64,000 nucleotides of DNA from Tetmemena sp. SeJ-2015 (taxonomy: Eukaryota; Ciliophora; Spirotrichea; Sporadotrichida; Oxytrichidae), in assembly GCA_027382625.1 (NCBI GenBank), contig JAJKFJ010021923.1:186001-250000 (forward strand). Reading direction: 5' to 3'. Both the position numbers and the translations under genes were made by a program. Position 1 is the stretch's first letter. Every line of letters begins with the position of its first letter. The notes under the pieces were generated by a model. It searched no databases and had not been told where the DNA came from. It worked only from the letters and a program-made list of their open reading frames with translations. Positions 35,276 to 46,100 of the stretch are shown here, in pieces.

Positions 35276-36795
35276 AAAATTAATTGCATCTTCAATAAAA
35301 AACGGATCAAAATATTAATTAATTTAATAAAGGATATATCTTAATAAATTTTAATGGAAGATACTTTTACAAAATAAAGCAGAGAAGGCTTTTCTAGAGA
35401 AGATAAAACTAATGAAGATGGGATTGAAACATAAATAGCAAAGCTAGAGAATGCAGAATTTTGTTTAATACTGAACAGTGGTGTGAAATATCAATTGGAT
35501 CTATCCTGATCGATTTAAAATACTTTCCTTGAAAGGTCCTGAAAATCATTTGACCGAAATTTAAGAAATATTATCAGCTGAAGATAGCAGTGTTAAAGTA
35601 TGATTGATAAATTATATAAAAAATTTAAAGCACAAGAGAATTAAAATTTAATAAGTTGAATCAATTGTAATTTTTAATTTATGAAATAATTTCGCAGTTT
35701 ATTTTTCAAATTTTTAGAAATTTTCTTCCTAGATACGAGTAAGTCTACTAGAAATTATCTTGAGCAGATTTTTTTGACATTAGTTAGCATATTCTTAGAA
35801 TACGTTACTTAATTATTATAATGTAATTATTGAAGTATAAGCTCTAAATGTAAAAAAAAATAACAAAAATATTAAACTGCCTTAGATCTCTTAGGAATAA
35901 AACTCCACTCAATTAATTAATTTTAACACCATTTTTCAAGGATTTTTTACAATACTTCATTCTCTTTAGATGGTGTTTTTAGACACTCCCAGCAATCCTC
36001 AATTGAATAATCAATTTGATTTGATATGCGGATATAATAAAATAGTTTCTTTTGTAATATGTTTTTGAGTTTATTTCATAATATTTTGCTGAATGCCTGT
36101 TCTAAATCATCATTACATTTGTATTTAAAATATAAATGATTCATCCCTCAAATCTGAAGCGTTTTCTATTCCTATTGAGATTCTGAATAGGTTGTCTTTT
36201 ATCCCCATTTATGCTCTCTGCTCAGGACTAAAATATTAATCAAACAATTATCAAATCATCATAGAAGCTGTTAAAACATAAAATATATGAGTGATAGTAT
36301 CTCAGGGTTCCTCCTAAGTTGTCTATTGTACTTTAAATGCCTCCAAGGCTCACTCCGTACTGAAAATATTTAAAAGACTTTGCTAAATCACAGATCTTAT
36401 CAATTAAATAAATTTAATTTACTCTAAAAGTTGTGATATCTTTTTTTAAATGTCATCACTAAAAATAGTCAAAAGTTTACTATCTTTACCATTTAACCTC
36501 AAAAGAAAAGCACCCACAATAGCCTCTTGCTTGTTTGATGAAAAAAATAAGATATATAATATAAACTAAATAAAATCATTTATTTTGTAAAACTTTGAAC
36601 TTTTGACACAGCTTCCCAATTTCTTGAATATCATAAATCTCAAGAAGAGGATTGCATCATTTTCTTATCTCTAATCAAAGGATAGATCTTTGAGAGTAAG
36701 TGTCGCGTGCCAGCATAGAAATCGTGTTGCACAATAATTTATGCTCCAATGGGGAGCTATTATAGAACAACTTAAATCGCACTCACACCACTGTT
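34967..36795. CDS. scrambled gene: cystathionine gamma-synthase/lyase-type PLP enzyme
   Basis: Six macronuclear-destined segments (MDSs) on both strands encode consecutive parts of a Cys/Met-metabolism PLP enzyme. Genomic order is -5, 1, 3, -6, -4, -2. Adjacent MDSs share pointers: 1/2 AACAGTGGTGTGA, 2/3 GATCTATCCT, 3/4 GCAATCCTC, 4/5 AAAGTTTTAC, 5/6 ATCAAA. Read in order they give [55 protein letters not shown], the PLP-lysine motif [12 protein letters not shown], then GVSLGGIQST and FRISIGIEN. This is the standard family order: substrate loop, ETPxNPxL, VDNTF, HSxTKYxxGHSD, SLGG, RxSVGIE. The N-terminal 40 or so residues, including most of the YSRxxNPT box, are not found nearby. The C-terminus near 36110 is also uncertain. 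The enzyme class makes or splits cystathionine in sulfur amino-acid metabolism. Confidence 0.9.
35354..35486 (+). CDS. MDS 1 of the scrambled PLP enzyme (most 5' piece found)
   Basis: Reads EGFSRE, a tandem GAAGAT repeat that may bound a 15-bp IES, then [15 protein letters not shown] and LILNSG. Ends in pointer AACAGTGGTGTGA (35474-35486). The ATG at 35354 may be internal. Confidence 0.85.
35498..36000 (+). CDS. MDS 3 of the scrambled PLP enzyme, with a 372-nt intron
   Basis: Starts at pointer GATCTATCCT (35498-35507), reads [25 protein letters not shown] intron (35598-35969) is followed by [10 protein letters not shown], ending in pointer GCAATCCTC (35992-36000). The intron is far longer than others here and may hold an IES. 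Confidence 0.88.
36110..36539 (-). CDS. MDS 6 (and later) of the scrambled PLP enzyme, C-terminal part
   Basis: Starts at pointer ATCAAA (plus-strand 36534-36539) and reads [20 protein letters not shown]. After an IES of 44 bp (36399-36442, pointer AAGAT) it reads [21 protein letters not shown] further interruption at about 36235-36290 precedes [23 protein letters not shown] is at 36112-36110. The last residues do not look like the usual C-terminus. Confidence 0.82.
36587..36655 (-). CDS. MDS 4 of the scrambled PLP enzyme (69 bp)
   Basis: Bounded by pointers GCAATCCTC (plus-strand 36647-36655) and AAAGTTTTAC (plus-strand 36587-36596). Reads [20 protein letters not shown]. Confidence 0.9.
36679..36795 (-). 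CDS. MDS 2 of the scrambled PLP enzyme (117 bp)
   Basis: Bounded by pointers AACAGTGGTGTGA (plus-strand 36783-36795) and GATCTATCCT (plus-strand 36679-36688). Reads SGVSAIQVVLQQLPIGAQII, then [18 protein letters not shown]. Confidence 0.9.
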
Positions 36796-36933
36796 TTTAA
36801 AGTAAACAAAATGGTGGTATTAAACTTCAATATTTGCTTAAATTTGTGAATGGAGTAAATTTCAGATCCAAATGTAATTCCGAGCTAAATAAATATTAAA
36901 TATGTGCTTAAAATACTCTTATTTTTTATTATA

Positions 36934-39155
36934 ATGATTGAATAAAAAGGAGACTACAAGCAATTGGATTCGCTCTATAATTTTTCCAACCAAGCCTCAA
37001 AGCCTATCTTAACAAAAGATAGCCTAAATGTGAAGTCTGAATTTCCAGGAAGTTCAAAGGTCTTTCTTTGGCTGATGTTTTTCTATGGCCTTGGAAATCT
37101 ACTCCCTAATATGGCAGTGCTAACAGATCTAGACTATTTCATTCACAAATATGCTGTAAGCGCATCTATCCTATCTATCTTTTTGTATTTGCAGTATTTT
37201 GTAACACCTTTTGATTAATTTGTTGTGTAGCCGATAGGTGGGAAGCCTGATTTCATTTACAACATGATAATAAACTTCTCATTTGTGGTTGGATAAACTT
37301 TGGGGATCAGACTAGTTTACAGCTTTTCGTATCTAATGAGACTGTACATCTATCTGATTCCTTTGATTCTAATATTGGCGGCTTTTCCCTTCATTATCCA
37401 ATATACCGAGCTAAATCTAAGTTGGATCCTTTCCAATATAATTATGGGTATCATAGGTAAATATTCCTTACCTTCAACTAACTACTAATTTGATAGGAGT
37501 GTGCTTAGGAACTCTAAACTCCATTTTCATGGGAATCGCAGGACTAATAGAGCCCAAATTTATAGGTGCAAATCTTTAAGGGTGTGCCTTCAGTGCACTT
37601 GTAGTTAGCTTTATTCGATTAATTTGCTTGCTCTCTTTTGACAGCAGTATCGAGATAAACTATTTCTATTCCACTATTCTATACTTCGCACTTAATGTTC
37701 TCATTTATAACTATGTGTATTTTTTAATTATTTTGTGTATCATTTTAGTGGCGATGACATTAACTCTTCCGGTAAGAAATTATTTCTGTTTCTTTCTTTG
37801 AAATAAACACGCCTTTTTTTAAGAATCTGATTGGTGTTTATATCTGTTACTTATCTTAATATAGTTTTTCATAAATTCCACATACGTGCAGCATTATCTC
37901 AATAAAAGAAAGAATAACAACAACTAAAGTACTGAAAATGATAATTAGAAGTTGCTTAACTAAGAATCAGTCAACTACGGTAGAATTAGCCAAAGGCCAA
38001 CTACTCCAAATCAATTTAATTTGCATTAATTTGCTGGAAATTAATAATCTTTTAAAACTAAAATTCTAAAAAAATAAACTTTTAAAAATTAAATAAAAGT
38101 AAATTTTTGAGATGTAAAATAGTAGGAGAATTTATTTTTATCTGATTGAAATTAAAATTTTAAGATTTATTCTTTATAAGCAATATCTTATATAATAAAT
38201 TTAGGTTAACATTGATAAATTTAATTTTAATTGTTTTAATATTTTTGTCGTAATATATATTTTTAAGACTCCAAGTAGAGAGGATATGGGAAACATTAAT
38301 TTGTCCACAAATTTGAGTCAAAATTTAGAGTTTAATCCTGACTTTTCTCCATCAGCTTAAATAATATTATATATAACATAGCTAAGAGTTTACCATAGGT
38401 TGTAATTTCATCTCTACCTGGAGATAATGAGAAATAGAATTTACTTTCAGATTATAGCTAATTTATATAATTTATAATTTATTAACAATTTTGCTAATTA
38501 TCTTAATTGTCTTATTATGAGTATTAATTTAAAAAGTAATTAATCATTATAATCCATCAATAGTAAACATAGAAGCCTATCGCTGAATAAAGTTATTCGC
38601 CAAAACTAGAATACACAGTTGTGATTTAGAAGATTTGGGTGGAGATCCTGTTTATATTTATAAACTTTCTGATTACATTCCTTCTCTACCCTAGCATAGT
38701 ATACTCTGGAAACTTAAGCATTTTCAAATCGGCAGACTGGAGGATTTTTATATTCAACCTAATGTTCAACTTGGGAGATTTCTTAGGAAGAACCTTTGGA
38801 AGATTTAGGCACGAATATCCAAGGCCACTTTATGTAATTGGAATCTCCTGCAGAGTAGTTCTAATCGCTTCTACTTTCCTAATGGGGTTTAATCCCTCTA
38901 ACGTATTTTGGGGAAGCAGTGCAGTGATTATGATTAACGCTACCTTGATAGGTTTGAGTAATGGATTCTTTGTAGTGGCAGCTGGAAATAGTTTTCCCAA
39001 TAAATTAGAAAACCACGAAAAAGAGTTTGGAGGATTTATCATTTCCATGACCATCAATCTTAAAAATGGATTGTTTTTGGAATTTAAATCTTGGAATCGC
39101 AATAGGGTCAATGATAAGTCTCCTCGCCTTCTAAGACATCTTCACATCCAATTGA
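36934..39155 (+). CDS. equilibrative nucleoside transporter (SLC29/ENT) family protein
   Basis: ATG at 36934 (MIEQKGDYKQLDSLYNFSNQ). TM1 context reads FFYGLGNLLPNMAVLTDLDY, like the ENT 'G..LLPWN' box. Five more hydrophobic helices run to about 37770, interrupted by a 40-nt GT-AG intron (37457-37496). A long Gln/Asn-rich intracellular loop with AT-rich IES-like blocks spans about 37800-38630. C-terminal helices follow, with NLMFNLGDFLGRTFGRF (ENT 'FNxxDxxGR' signature, about 38755) and LIGLSNGFFVVAAGNS (about 38948). A resolved IES at 39062-39092 restores LGIAIGSMISLLAF. Stop TGA is at 39153-39155. Expected to move nucleosides or nucleobases across a membrane. Confidence 0.87.
39062..39092 (+). 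other. IES of 31 bp, pointer AATCTT
   Basis: AATCTT at 39056-39061 and 39087-39092. Removal joins SMTINL to GIAIGSMISL in the last transporter helix. Confidence 0.9.
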
Positions 39156-39210
39156 ACACAATATAAATACTATAAACACTATATTTTCCTCTTAATTTCA
39201 AATAAATCTC

Positions 39211-40341
39211 ATGGTATCTGATAGAAATTACGAGCTTTATAAATTTTTAATTAATGGAAAACAGTTATTAGATGCAATCAGCTTAAGCAAGCAATTAAGG
39301 ACTTTAAATCTAGAAGCATCCTTAAACTCATCACACTTAAGGAATCTCGCCAAATCAGCTACTCAAGAAAAGATACAAGATTAATGAACCGATAACTGAT
39401 AAAAATATAAATAATTATGATCTGATGAGACTGAAGTTGTGTTTGGTTTTGATCAAATGTCTAAGATGCCCAAAAATTTGAAGATAATGATTAGAATAGT
39501 AAGAAATAAAGTAGAATTTGACAGATAAGTAAGCCTATTCAAAAATCTAAGGTCCCCTTATGTGAGCACCCTTCTTGATTACTGGGAAGAACAAGGGATA
39601 GGATTTATTGTGCTGGAAAGAGGCATCTACTCAGTTGATTAGTACTTGTCAGAAATGCAAGGTAAAATAGACTTAGATACGAAGAAATACATTCTACTGG
39701 ATATGATTTCATCTTGGCTCTTTCTTTTCTAGTATGGTTAATATTAATTAAGAATTTATAAGTTATTACTGCGAGTTCAAGCCTGAAGATTTCATGTGGT
39801 ATTCTGGAGGACACTGGAAAATCGTAAATTGCACCAATATCTGCACATTTTAGGAAATCTAGCCCATTCCAACAGGAGGATCTTAAGGAGAATCTGATCC
39901 CAACCACATTGAATTCATTCATGTGGAACCTTAAATAGTATCCAAAATTATCAACTAAGTTGTTAAAATTAGATTGATTTTAACTTTGAGCACTCGCAAG
40001 TATTGCATGATCCTGAGGTTCCTATTTAAACTCTTGGCATGATGCTTTTGGAGCTGTTCTTAATGTCTCCTATTCTAGCAAATAAATCTTATGAGGAAAT
40101 GGTGGAGGACTTGAGAAAGGGAGCACTCATGAGCTTTGTAAGCACAGAGGAAGATAAGAGCATATTCGAAATACTAAGACACATAATACTCCAAACTTAG
40201 CACGAGAGAGAAGAGCAAGAATCTATAATAAAACATGTAGATGCTCTTGTAAAGCAGTGGAATCAGGTAGGAGGTGCACCCTCAGCTGATGAAATAAAAA
40301 AGAATCTTGGAAAGTATATAAACAAAGCTGGGGCATTTTGA
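39211..40341 (+). CDS. protein kinase-like protein, probable pseudokinase
   Basis: ATG at 39211 (MVSDRNYELYKFLINGKQ). The N-lobe-like part reads KIMIRIVRNKVEFDRQVSLF and SPYVSTLLDYWEEQGIGFIV. The catalytic-loop region after an IES (39741-39765) reads YYCEFKPEDFMWYSGGHWKI, then VNCTNICTF. The first stretch aligns with HRDLKPEN, but the catalytic Asp is replaced by Glu and Asn by Asp. The DFG position reads NCT. The C-lobe has VPIQTLGMMLLELFLMSPIL and ends in a helical tail, TGA at 40339-40341. Loss of the metal-binding residues suggests a pseudokinase. Frame changes at about 39390 and 39970 point to more IESs. Confidence 0.72.
39741..39765 (+). other. IES of 25 bp, pointer GTTA
   Basis: GTTA at 39737-39740 and 39762-39765. 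Excision yields LFQYGYYCEFKPED, restoring the kinase catalytic-loop alignment. Confidence 0.75.
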
Positions 40342-40477
40342 GAATTATATGAAAATATTGAAATATAGAAATAGTGTTTTACAGCCTTATAAGATTGTTT
40401 AATTTTTCTTCGAAATCAATATATATATATATATCAATTTATTTTTAGAGGATAAAAGTACAGGCCTGCAATCAGAA

Positions 40478-41520
40478 ATGAGAGAGAGTAGCACATATTC
40501 CACATACAGATAAAGCAATAGCTCAAAAGAGATAGATCCTTCGCATAATTTTATTACTGGCCCTCCATTTCTCTAAGCTGAAGGCAATTTTATACTTGAC
40601 TGACTTCTTTAATAGTATAGTAGGTTGTGATTACCAACAATAGAGGTTTATGTATCAAAAATATATAATAAAATAAGAGTCAAGATACTACTCATGGTGT
40701 ATATTTTCTGGTGCTTTTCCTCAATTCTTTGGTTATAATTAGAGCTGCCATTTATGCTTAATTTCGTTCCAAAGGGAATGCATATCTCTGAGCTGGATAA
40801 AGGGATCGACAGATCAAATATTTGATGCATTTCCATTCGAAAGATTTGCTCTCCCTGCTCTTTCGATTAAACCCCGATTATTGCGGCAACTGTGCACACT
40901 ATAGAATATATTATTTCTTAATCACTCTTACTCTTAGTTTGAACCTACTTGAACGTATCAAACACATTTTAAAAAGAAGAAGCATGTTCTATCATAAAAG
41001 TTGCATTGAGAAAGGCTTTAGAAGTCAGATTCTACTAAACTACTTGCCCTTCTTCTTCTAGATTATCTTCATCCCCGCCTACTTCACTTCGAATGTCTTT
41101 CAAGTCTATCACTGAACCATTTTTAGCAAAATACAATGCAATAAAATGAAAAACTTATAGCAGTGGGAAAATGACCTGTTTCAAAACTTGAAATTGTAGC
41201 GACATCTACGATTTGCATTTTAAGTATTCTGTTCATGAATTCTCCGTCCAAAAGCAGGAGGTCGACATTAGTTATGTTCATCAAAGAGCTGATATCTATC
41301 GATGCCTCTCCCTGCTTTGTATTAAAGAAACTAGTAAGCTTTGGTACTTTAACTGAAGCATTAAAATATATATTCATCAGTAGCGTCTATAGGAAGTATT
41401 TGCCACTCTCCCATAAATTTCTGAGAGTATTGAGGAGTATTCAAGAGTTAGTTTATCTACTCCTAGATTCTCTGATACTCATCTAGAATCCAATTTATGG
41501 TTCTAAAGTGTAAAGTTAAT
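40478..41520 (+). CDS. putative membrane protein, IES-broken
   Basis: ATG at 40478 (MRESSTYSTYRQSNSSKEID). Coding-like pieces at about 40820-41115 include IYYFLITLTLSLNLLERIKH and ILLNYLPFFFQIIFIP. About 41180-41360 reads LEIVATSTICILSILFMNSP. Hydrophobic segments suggest several membrane helices. Part of the opposite strand (41123-41377) is also open but less convincing. Stop not determined. Family unknown. Confidence 0.4.
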
Positions 41521-41905
41521 TCTTTAATTTAATCTATTACATATTGTCGTCAGCAGGTCGGATGGTGTAGCTCGTTTAGTTGTCTTAATCAATCCCGTTA
41601 ACATTATCAATTTATGATAATGATTCTTAGAGCCTAACCTTGGCAAGTATCGTCAGTATTAGCATAAGACTTATATTTGTGATACATTTTTTCTTTGTCA
41701 TTTTTCCTTATTATATTTTAAATGAGTCATGATTTCGAAATTATCAATTTATTTTCAATCCCAACATCATAATTAATAGAATTATATTTTGAAAATTAGA
41801 GTGAACTCAGCAATTTCTTAAAGAAGCAATTGATGATTTATTAGAAAGATTTAATCGCATTTAATACATTTACTTCAAGAGATATAAAACTTTTATTTTC
41901 ACTTC
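41521..41905. other. gene-free stretch, uncertain minus-strand open segment
   Basis: Both strands have open stretches around 41540-41640 (minus: LIMLTGLIKTTKRATPSDLL), but no family or start is seen. The rest is AT-rich. Confidence 0.3.
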
Positions 41906-42001
41906 ATGAGTTGCAACTCTGAACAAGAGCAAAAAGAATTCGTCAGAAATTATAAGGACTAATAAAGTTTAATTAATATCTACAAGGAAATTTAAAGCTG
42001 A
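41906..42001 (+). CDS. short ORF or lone MDS, unknown
   Basis: ATG to TGA reads MSCNSEQEQKEFVRNYKDQQ plus 11 more residues. It has coding-like composition but lies just downstream of a minus-strand gene. May be a first MDS of something else. Confidence 0.25.
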
Positions 42002-42036
42002 ATTGATTTAAACTGATTGGATATTCGATTATTACA

Positions 42037-43182
42037 TCAGCCGTCGATCTCAATTGCGGGGAGCACTCTTCTACATACTGGGCACTCAAGCTTAATCTTC
42101 ATCCAGTTAGTCAAGCATAATTTGTGGAACTTGTGATCGCATGGTGTTTACATGAATATCTTAGCCCTCGTGCTCTATCCATTCGACAGCTGCATGTTTT
42201 CGTCCACTTCAAATCTCAAGTTGTGCATACAAACCACACAGTCATCATTTAGATAATTTATTAAGAACATTAAGATGAGAGCTCTCTTATTCTAATTCCT
42301 CACTTCTAGAGCTGTCTAGTGGAATTACTTCACTTGCACCCGCTTCTAAATCATCTACGTCTCTCAATTTTCTCTCATAGTTGTAGCCGTGTGTTTTGAA
42401 TCTGCTTGGTATGAAATATCTAGGACCTTTGAGTTGCTAAAGAATCAATATTCCCACCTAAAGAACAGTTTACACGATTTTATTCATTCAATTAATTAAC
42501 TAATAAGACTGTGCTGGAAAAAATATTAAAGTCCACTTTATTCTCTAATGAATAATTAAGAACTTACGATCGATCCAATAACTAAAATGTAGATGAGTCC
42601 AAAAGATAAGCTTGACTCTATTTACATGAAGTTATCTGGATATCCCCAAATGTAAAGCGGCACAAAACTTATCAACGCCTAATTACTTATAGCAAACGGC
42701 AAGTTAGGTGTGCATCTCGAACGATAAAATTTTTTTAAAAGATTTTTGACATTGACAATAATTTGAGGAACCCAAACTAAGCCAGTAAAAATCGTAATGA
42801 GAGTCTTAGACAGCACAATAATTTGGAAGTAAGTGATCATCATGAAAGTTACTATGTCTATAGCAAATTAGAAAAGAAAGTATTTTGTTACAATATAGAA
42901 CAAAAAAGGCCATTAAACTTCTTTTCATTTCGTCTCTGCTTAGACCTCGATCATAGTTACTAAGCGCTCTTAGCATAATAATTAGTCTGCTTTAGAGAAC
43001 GAATCCTACCATGAAAAACCAAAAGCAAGGGATCAAGAAGTATGAGAATATTTGCTACAAATAGTTAGAGTTTGAATTAAGATGATTACCTAAAAGTACA
43101 AGAAAGTCTTTTATTGATAATTATCATAAGAAATAAAGGATGAAATAAATTCAGTTGAAGATGACTTCGTTATTTTAGCCAT
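42037..43182 (-). CDS. membrane-anchored RING-H2 E3 ubiquitin ligase, Tul1/FLY-like
   Basis: ATG at 43182 (MAKITKSSSTEFISSFISYD). A 35-nt GT-AG intron (43089-43055) leads to QIFSYFLIPCFWFFMVGFVL and about five hydrophobic helices, including FAIDIVTFMMITYFQIIVL and LVWVPQIIVNVKNLLKKFY. The conserved 'WVPQI' stretch before the last helices is typical of Tul1/FLY-type ligases. The C-terminus after an AT-rich interruption (about 42465-42560) has GYNYERKLRD and a RING-H2: CVVCMHNL, PCDHKFHKLCLTNWM, ECPVCRRVLP. TGA at 42039-42037 lies 14 residues after the last Cys. An in-frame TGA near 42254 implies an IES just before the RING. It is shorter than fungal/plant members because the large lumenal domain is absent. 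Likely role is membrane-protein quality control in the Golgi/endosomes. Confidence 0.82.
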
Positions 43183-46100
43183 GAGAAGGCTACTTCTTGA
43201 CTACTTAGCCCTTGAAGGCGGGTCTCTCTAATTCTCTTTAGAGTGCTCTAGGTGGTGAGATCATCTTAGATTTGACTAACTATGTTTAGTTAGATGAACT
43301 CCTTTGCCTGTCTGCTTAAGTCCCAGGGAGTAGCTGAATTAGATTCTAATTGAGTGAGTTATTAGCAAATGAATTTGCCGTAAGTAGGTTGGCTCCACCT
43401 TGAATCATATTAAATCCATTACCAGTCAAGTTGCCCTGCATATTCAGCATTATAAAGCAGCATTATAATTTTCTAAAATAAATAGGTTGGTTACAAGCAG
43501 TTTAGTTAATCAATCATTTTTATTAAAATACATACTAAACCTATGCAACTTTTAAGGATTATTTCTGGAGCTTTTATCTCCGGTTAGAATATTGTTGCTC
43601 ATTAAGCCAGAGTTTTACATCTATTACAAGTTAACTAAGTTGGTAGTGTTGTTGTTAATTCTCTGACCAAATAGAGATATCTAGTTTAATAAATTTGCAG
43701 GTCTCCCTCCAATTTGAGTTTATCCGACTATCATTTTTAAAGAATGAATAGACCAATAAATAAGTGCATGATAATTGTAATAAGTTTCTGCTTTGCTGCA
43801 TGTTATAAGGATCAATAGCAGGTTAAGTAATTGGCTAGAGCTATTCATGACTGGTTTGACCAACTAGATTAGTGGAGCCTTGAGTGAAGTAGAATTAATT
43901 GTTGCTTTGAATTGCTCCTAAGCTAGAGAAGACATTTGCTTCCCCTTGAGTTCCATTGTGAGTTGTGCTTAGCAACACACTATTGCTGCCTTATCCTTAT
44001 AAATATTGCATTATACTTTATAAGAATTAATCCTAGAGATGAGTCCTTTCCTCCTCTCTGTTAAGTGGCATATTGCTGAAGCTTCCTTTGCTACTAAGTA
44101 AGTCCCAGTTTAGGATCATAAACTGGCGTCAACTTTCCATAGACTGATGAAGAATGCGATTCCAACTCAAAAGGTTAATGCTATTGATTCCTCGCAGGAG
44201 TTTTTGGAGGAGTGTTGTGATCCATATTAGATGGCTCTGCCTGTGCCTTGCCAGAGAAAATATTTGTTGAGTTGGCATTGTTTTAATTTCTAAACTTCTA
44301 TTGCAAAGCCTCGTGTATTTCTTTGGTGCTGGAGCCTCTAGGCTACACTTAAGTAAGCCTCTTGCTCCTGCCTGCTTAAGATAAACTGCTGACTGCATCA
44401 ACTGAATGATCTCTTCTTGATTGATTTTCGTAGATATTATTCTTAGAGTCATTTCCTTTTTCTGTCGCTTGAGGTAGACCTGCTCCACCGATTGCAGTTC
44501 CAGTAAAGGCTCCTGAATTACCAGCTAAAACTATCGACATGTTTGCGGAAGAGCCTATACCTAAATATGGATTGTCCATAGACTAGTTCAGACTCTAAAG
44601 CTGCCGATATTGTTAAGAAATTTGCTCCTCATTTCTTCCCTTATAATTTAAGATTAGAAAATATTGAAGCCCTTGATATCATTCTTTAGCTTAAATCTTG
44701 TCTGACTCTTTCCATAAATAATTTTATAATCCTTCTTTACCTCTAAAACTTTATTTTTCCTATTGGATTGAACCTGTTTGATCTTTACTGTCTTCGTTGC
44801 TTGGCAAATTTTGATGCGTTTAACTGCTTTTGACGCTACCTTGTGTAGTTGTAAAATCTTAGTCTTCTCTAAGTTCTTCTCTGATTATACTGCTTGCATT
44901 TCTATTTAGAGAAAATAGTAAAAAAGATTTACTATTTTGGTTGGTCTGCTTATCCATGATCCTACTCTGCTTTTTCAAATAACTACTTCCTATTCCTGTA
45001 GTTGCTGCAGAACTTCTTTAGTTATTGATTCAGTTTGTCCTCTTTGAGATGCTAATTGACTCGAGACAAGCATGGGGAAATTGTTGGAGATATTTGCTGC
45101 CTCAAAAGATGTATTGTGAGGTACTTGCAGAAGATAGTTTAGATGAGAAGATGATTAATCTTAACTACCAGTAAGACCTCCTAATCCCATTGAAAGTTGC
45201 ACCTGAAGTTTATCATTCTCCTCTTTGAAGCTTTTGCAAATTTCAATCAACTTTCTGCATTTGTCCTTTTAACAAAAAACACACACTAAAATATCTTCCA
45301 TACGTCTACTGCTTAAGCATCTGCACCCTCTATAAGATGTAACTCATGTCTTAAGGTCTCAAGTTTATTCATCGCTTCTGACTTCATTTTAACCTCCGAC
45401 TGATACTTCTTTTTAATATCTGCTACCTCGTTATTTTAAGTCTCTCAATCTGCTGCATTTAAGCTCCTAGTAATTTCTCTTTTGACTGAAGTTCATGGAT
45501 CTTGTCTTCTTTTGACTCAAGCATGTTTAAAACTTTGGGCAAGTTTAAGTTGTGCAATACTTCAAACTCTCTTGCCTTACCTTCCAATTCCTCCAAGCGC
45601 TTTGACTTTGTCTGCTTATAAAATACATACTTCCTTTATAAAATGGCTTTGATAATCATAAGTTTATTGGATGAGCTTAAGTTTTTCTGCCCTCTCTTTT
45701 TTGAGCTCGTCTTTGACTTGCTCGATTATCTTTTCTTGGGTTACTATCTCTTACTGAGCTTACTCCAGTTCTCTCTTTAGAATCTTCTCTCTCTTCTCTC
45801 CTTCTGCGAGTTGCTCCCAAAGAAGGGAGTTAGAGTTGAGCTGATCTCTAAGGTTGTCAAGCTTATGCTCATACTTTTAATTGGTTAGCACTGTTTTAAA
45901 TCTGTCAAAGATTCTCATCTTTCTAATCACTTCTTGAAGCTTTATGACTTCTTCAATATAAGAATGATGATTATGATGATCAAGTGAATTTAATAATCTT
46001 CTTCTCTGGACTCTTTTTCATTTTACTTGAGAACTTCAAACTCTTTCATCATTCTCTAAAAGTAACTCTAATCACCGAGGCTCAATCCAACTCCTACACT

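Noticed and set aside
40420..40436. AT microsatellite as a functional site
   Set aside because: A simple (AT)n run of under 20 bp in AT-rich DNA carries no information.
41550..41640. tRNA-like string GGTGTAGCTCGTTTAGTTG
   Set aside because: Resembles a D-arm start, but no acceptor, anticodon or T-arm pairing could be found within 100 bp.
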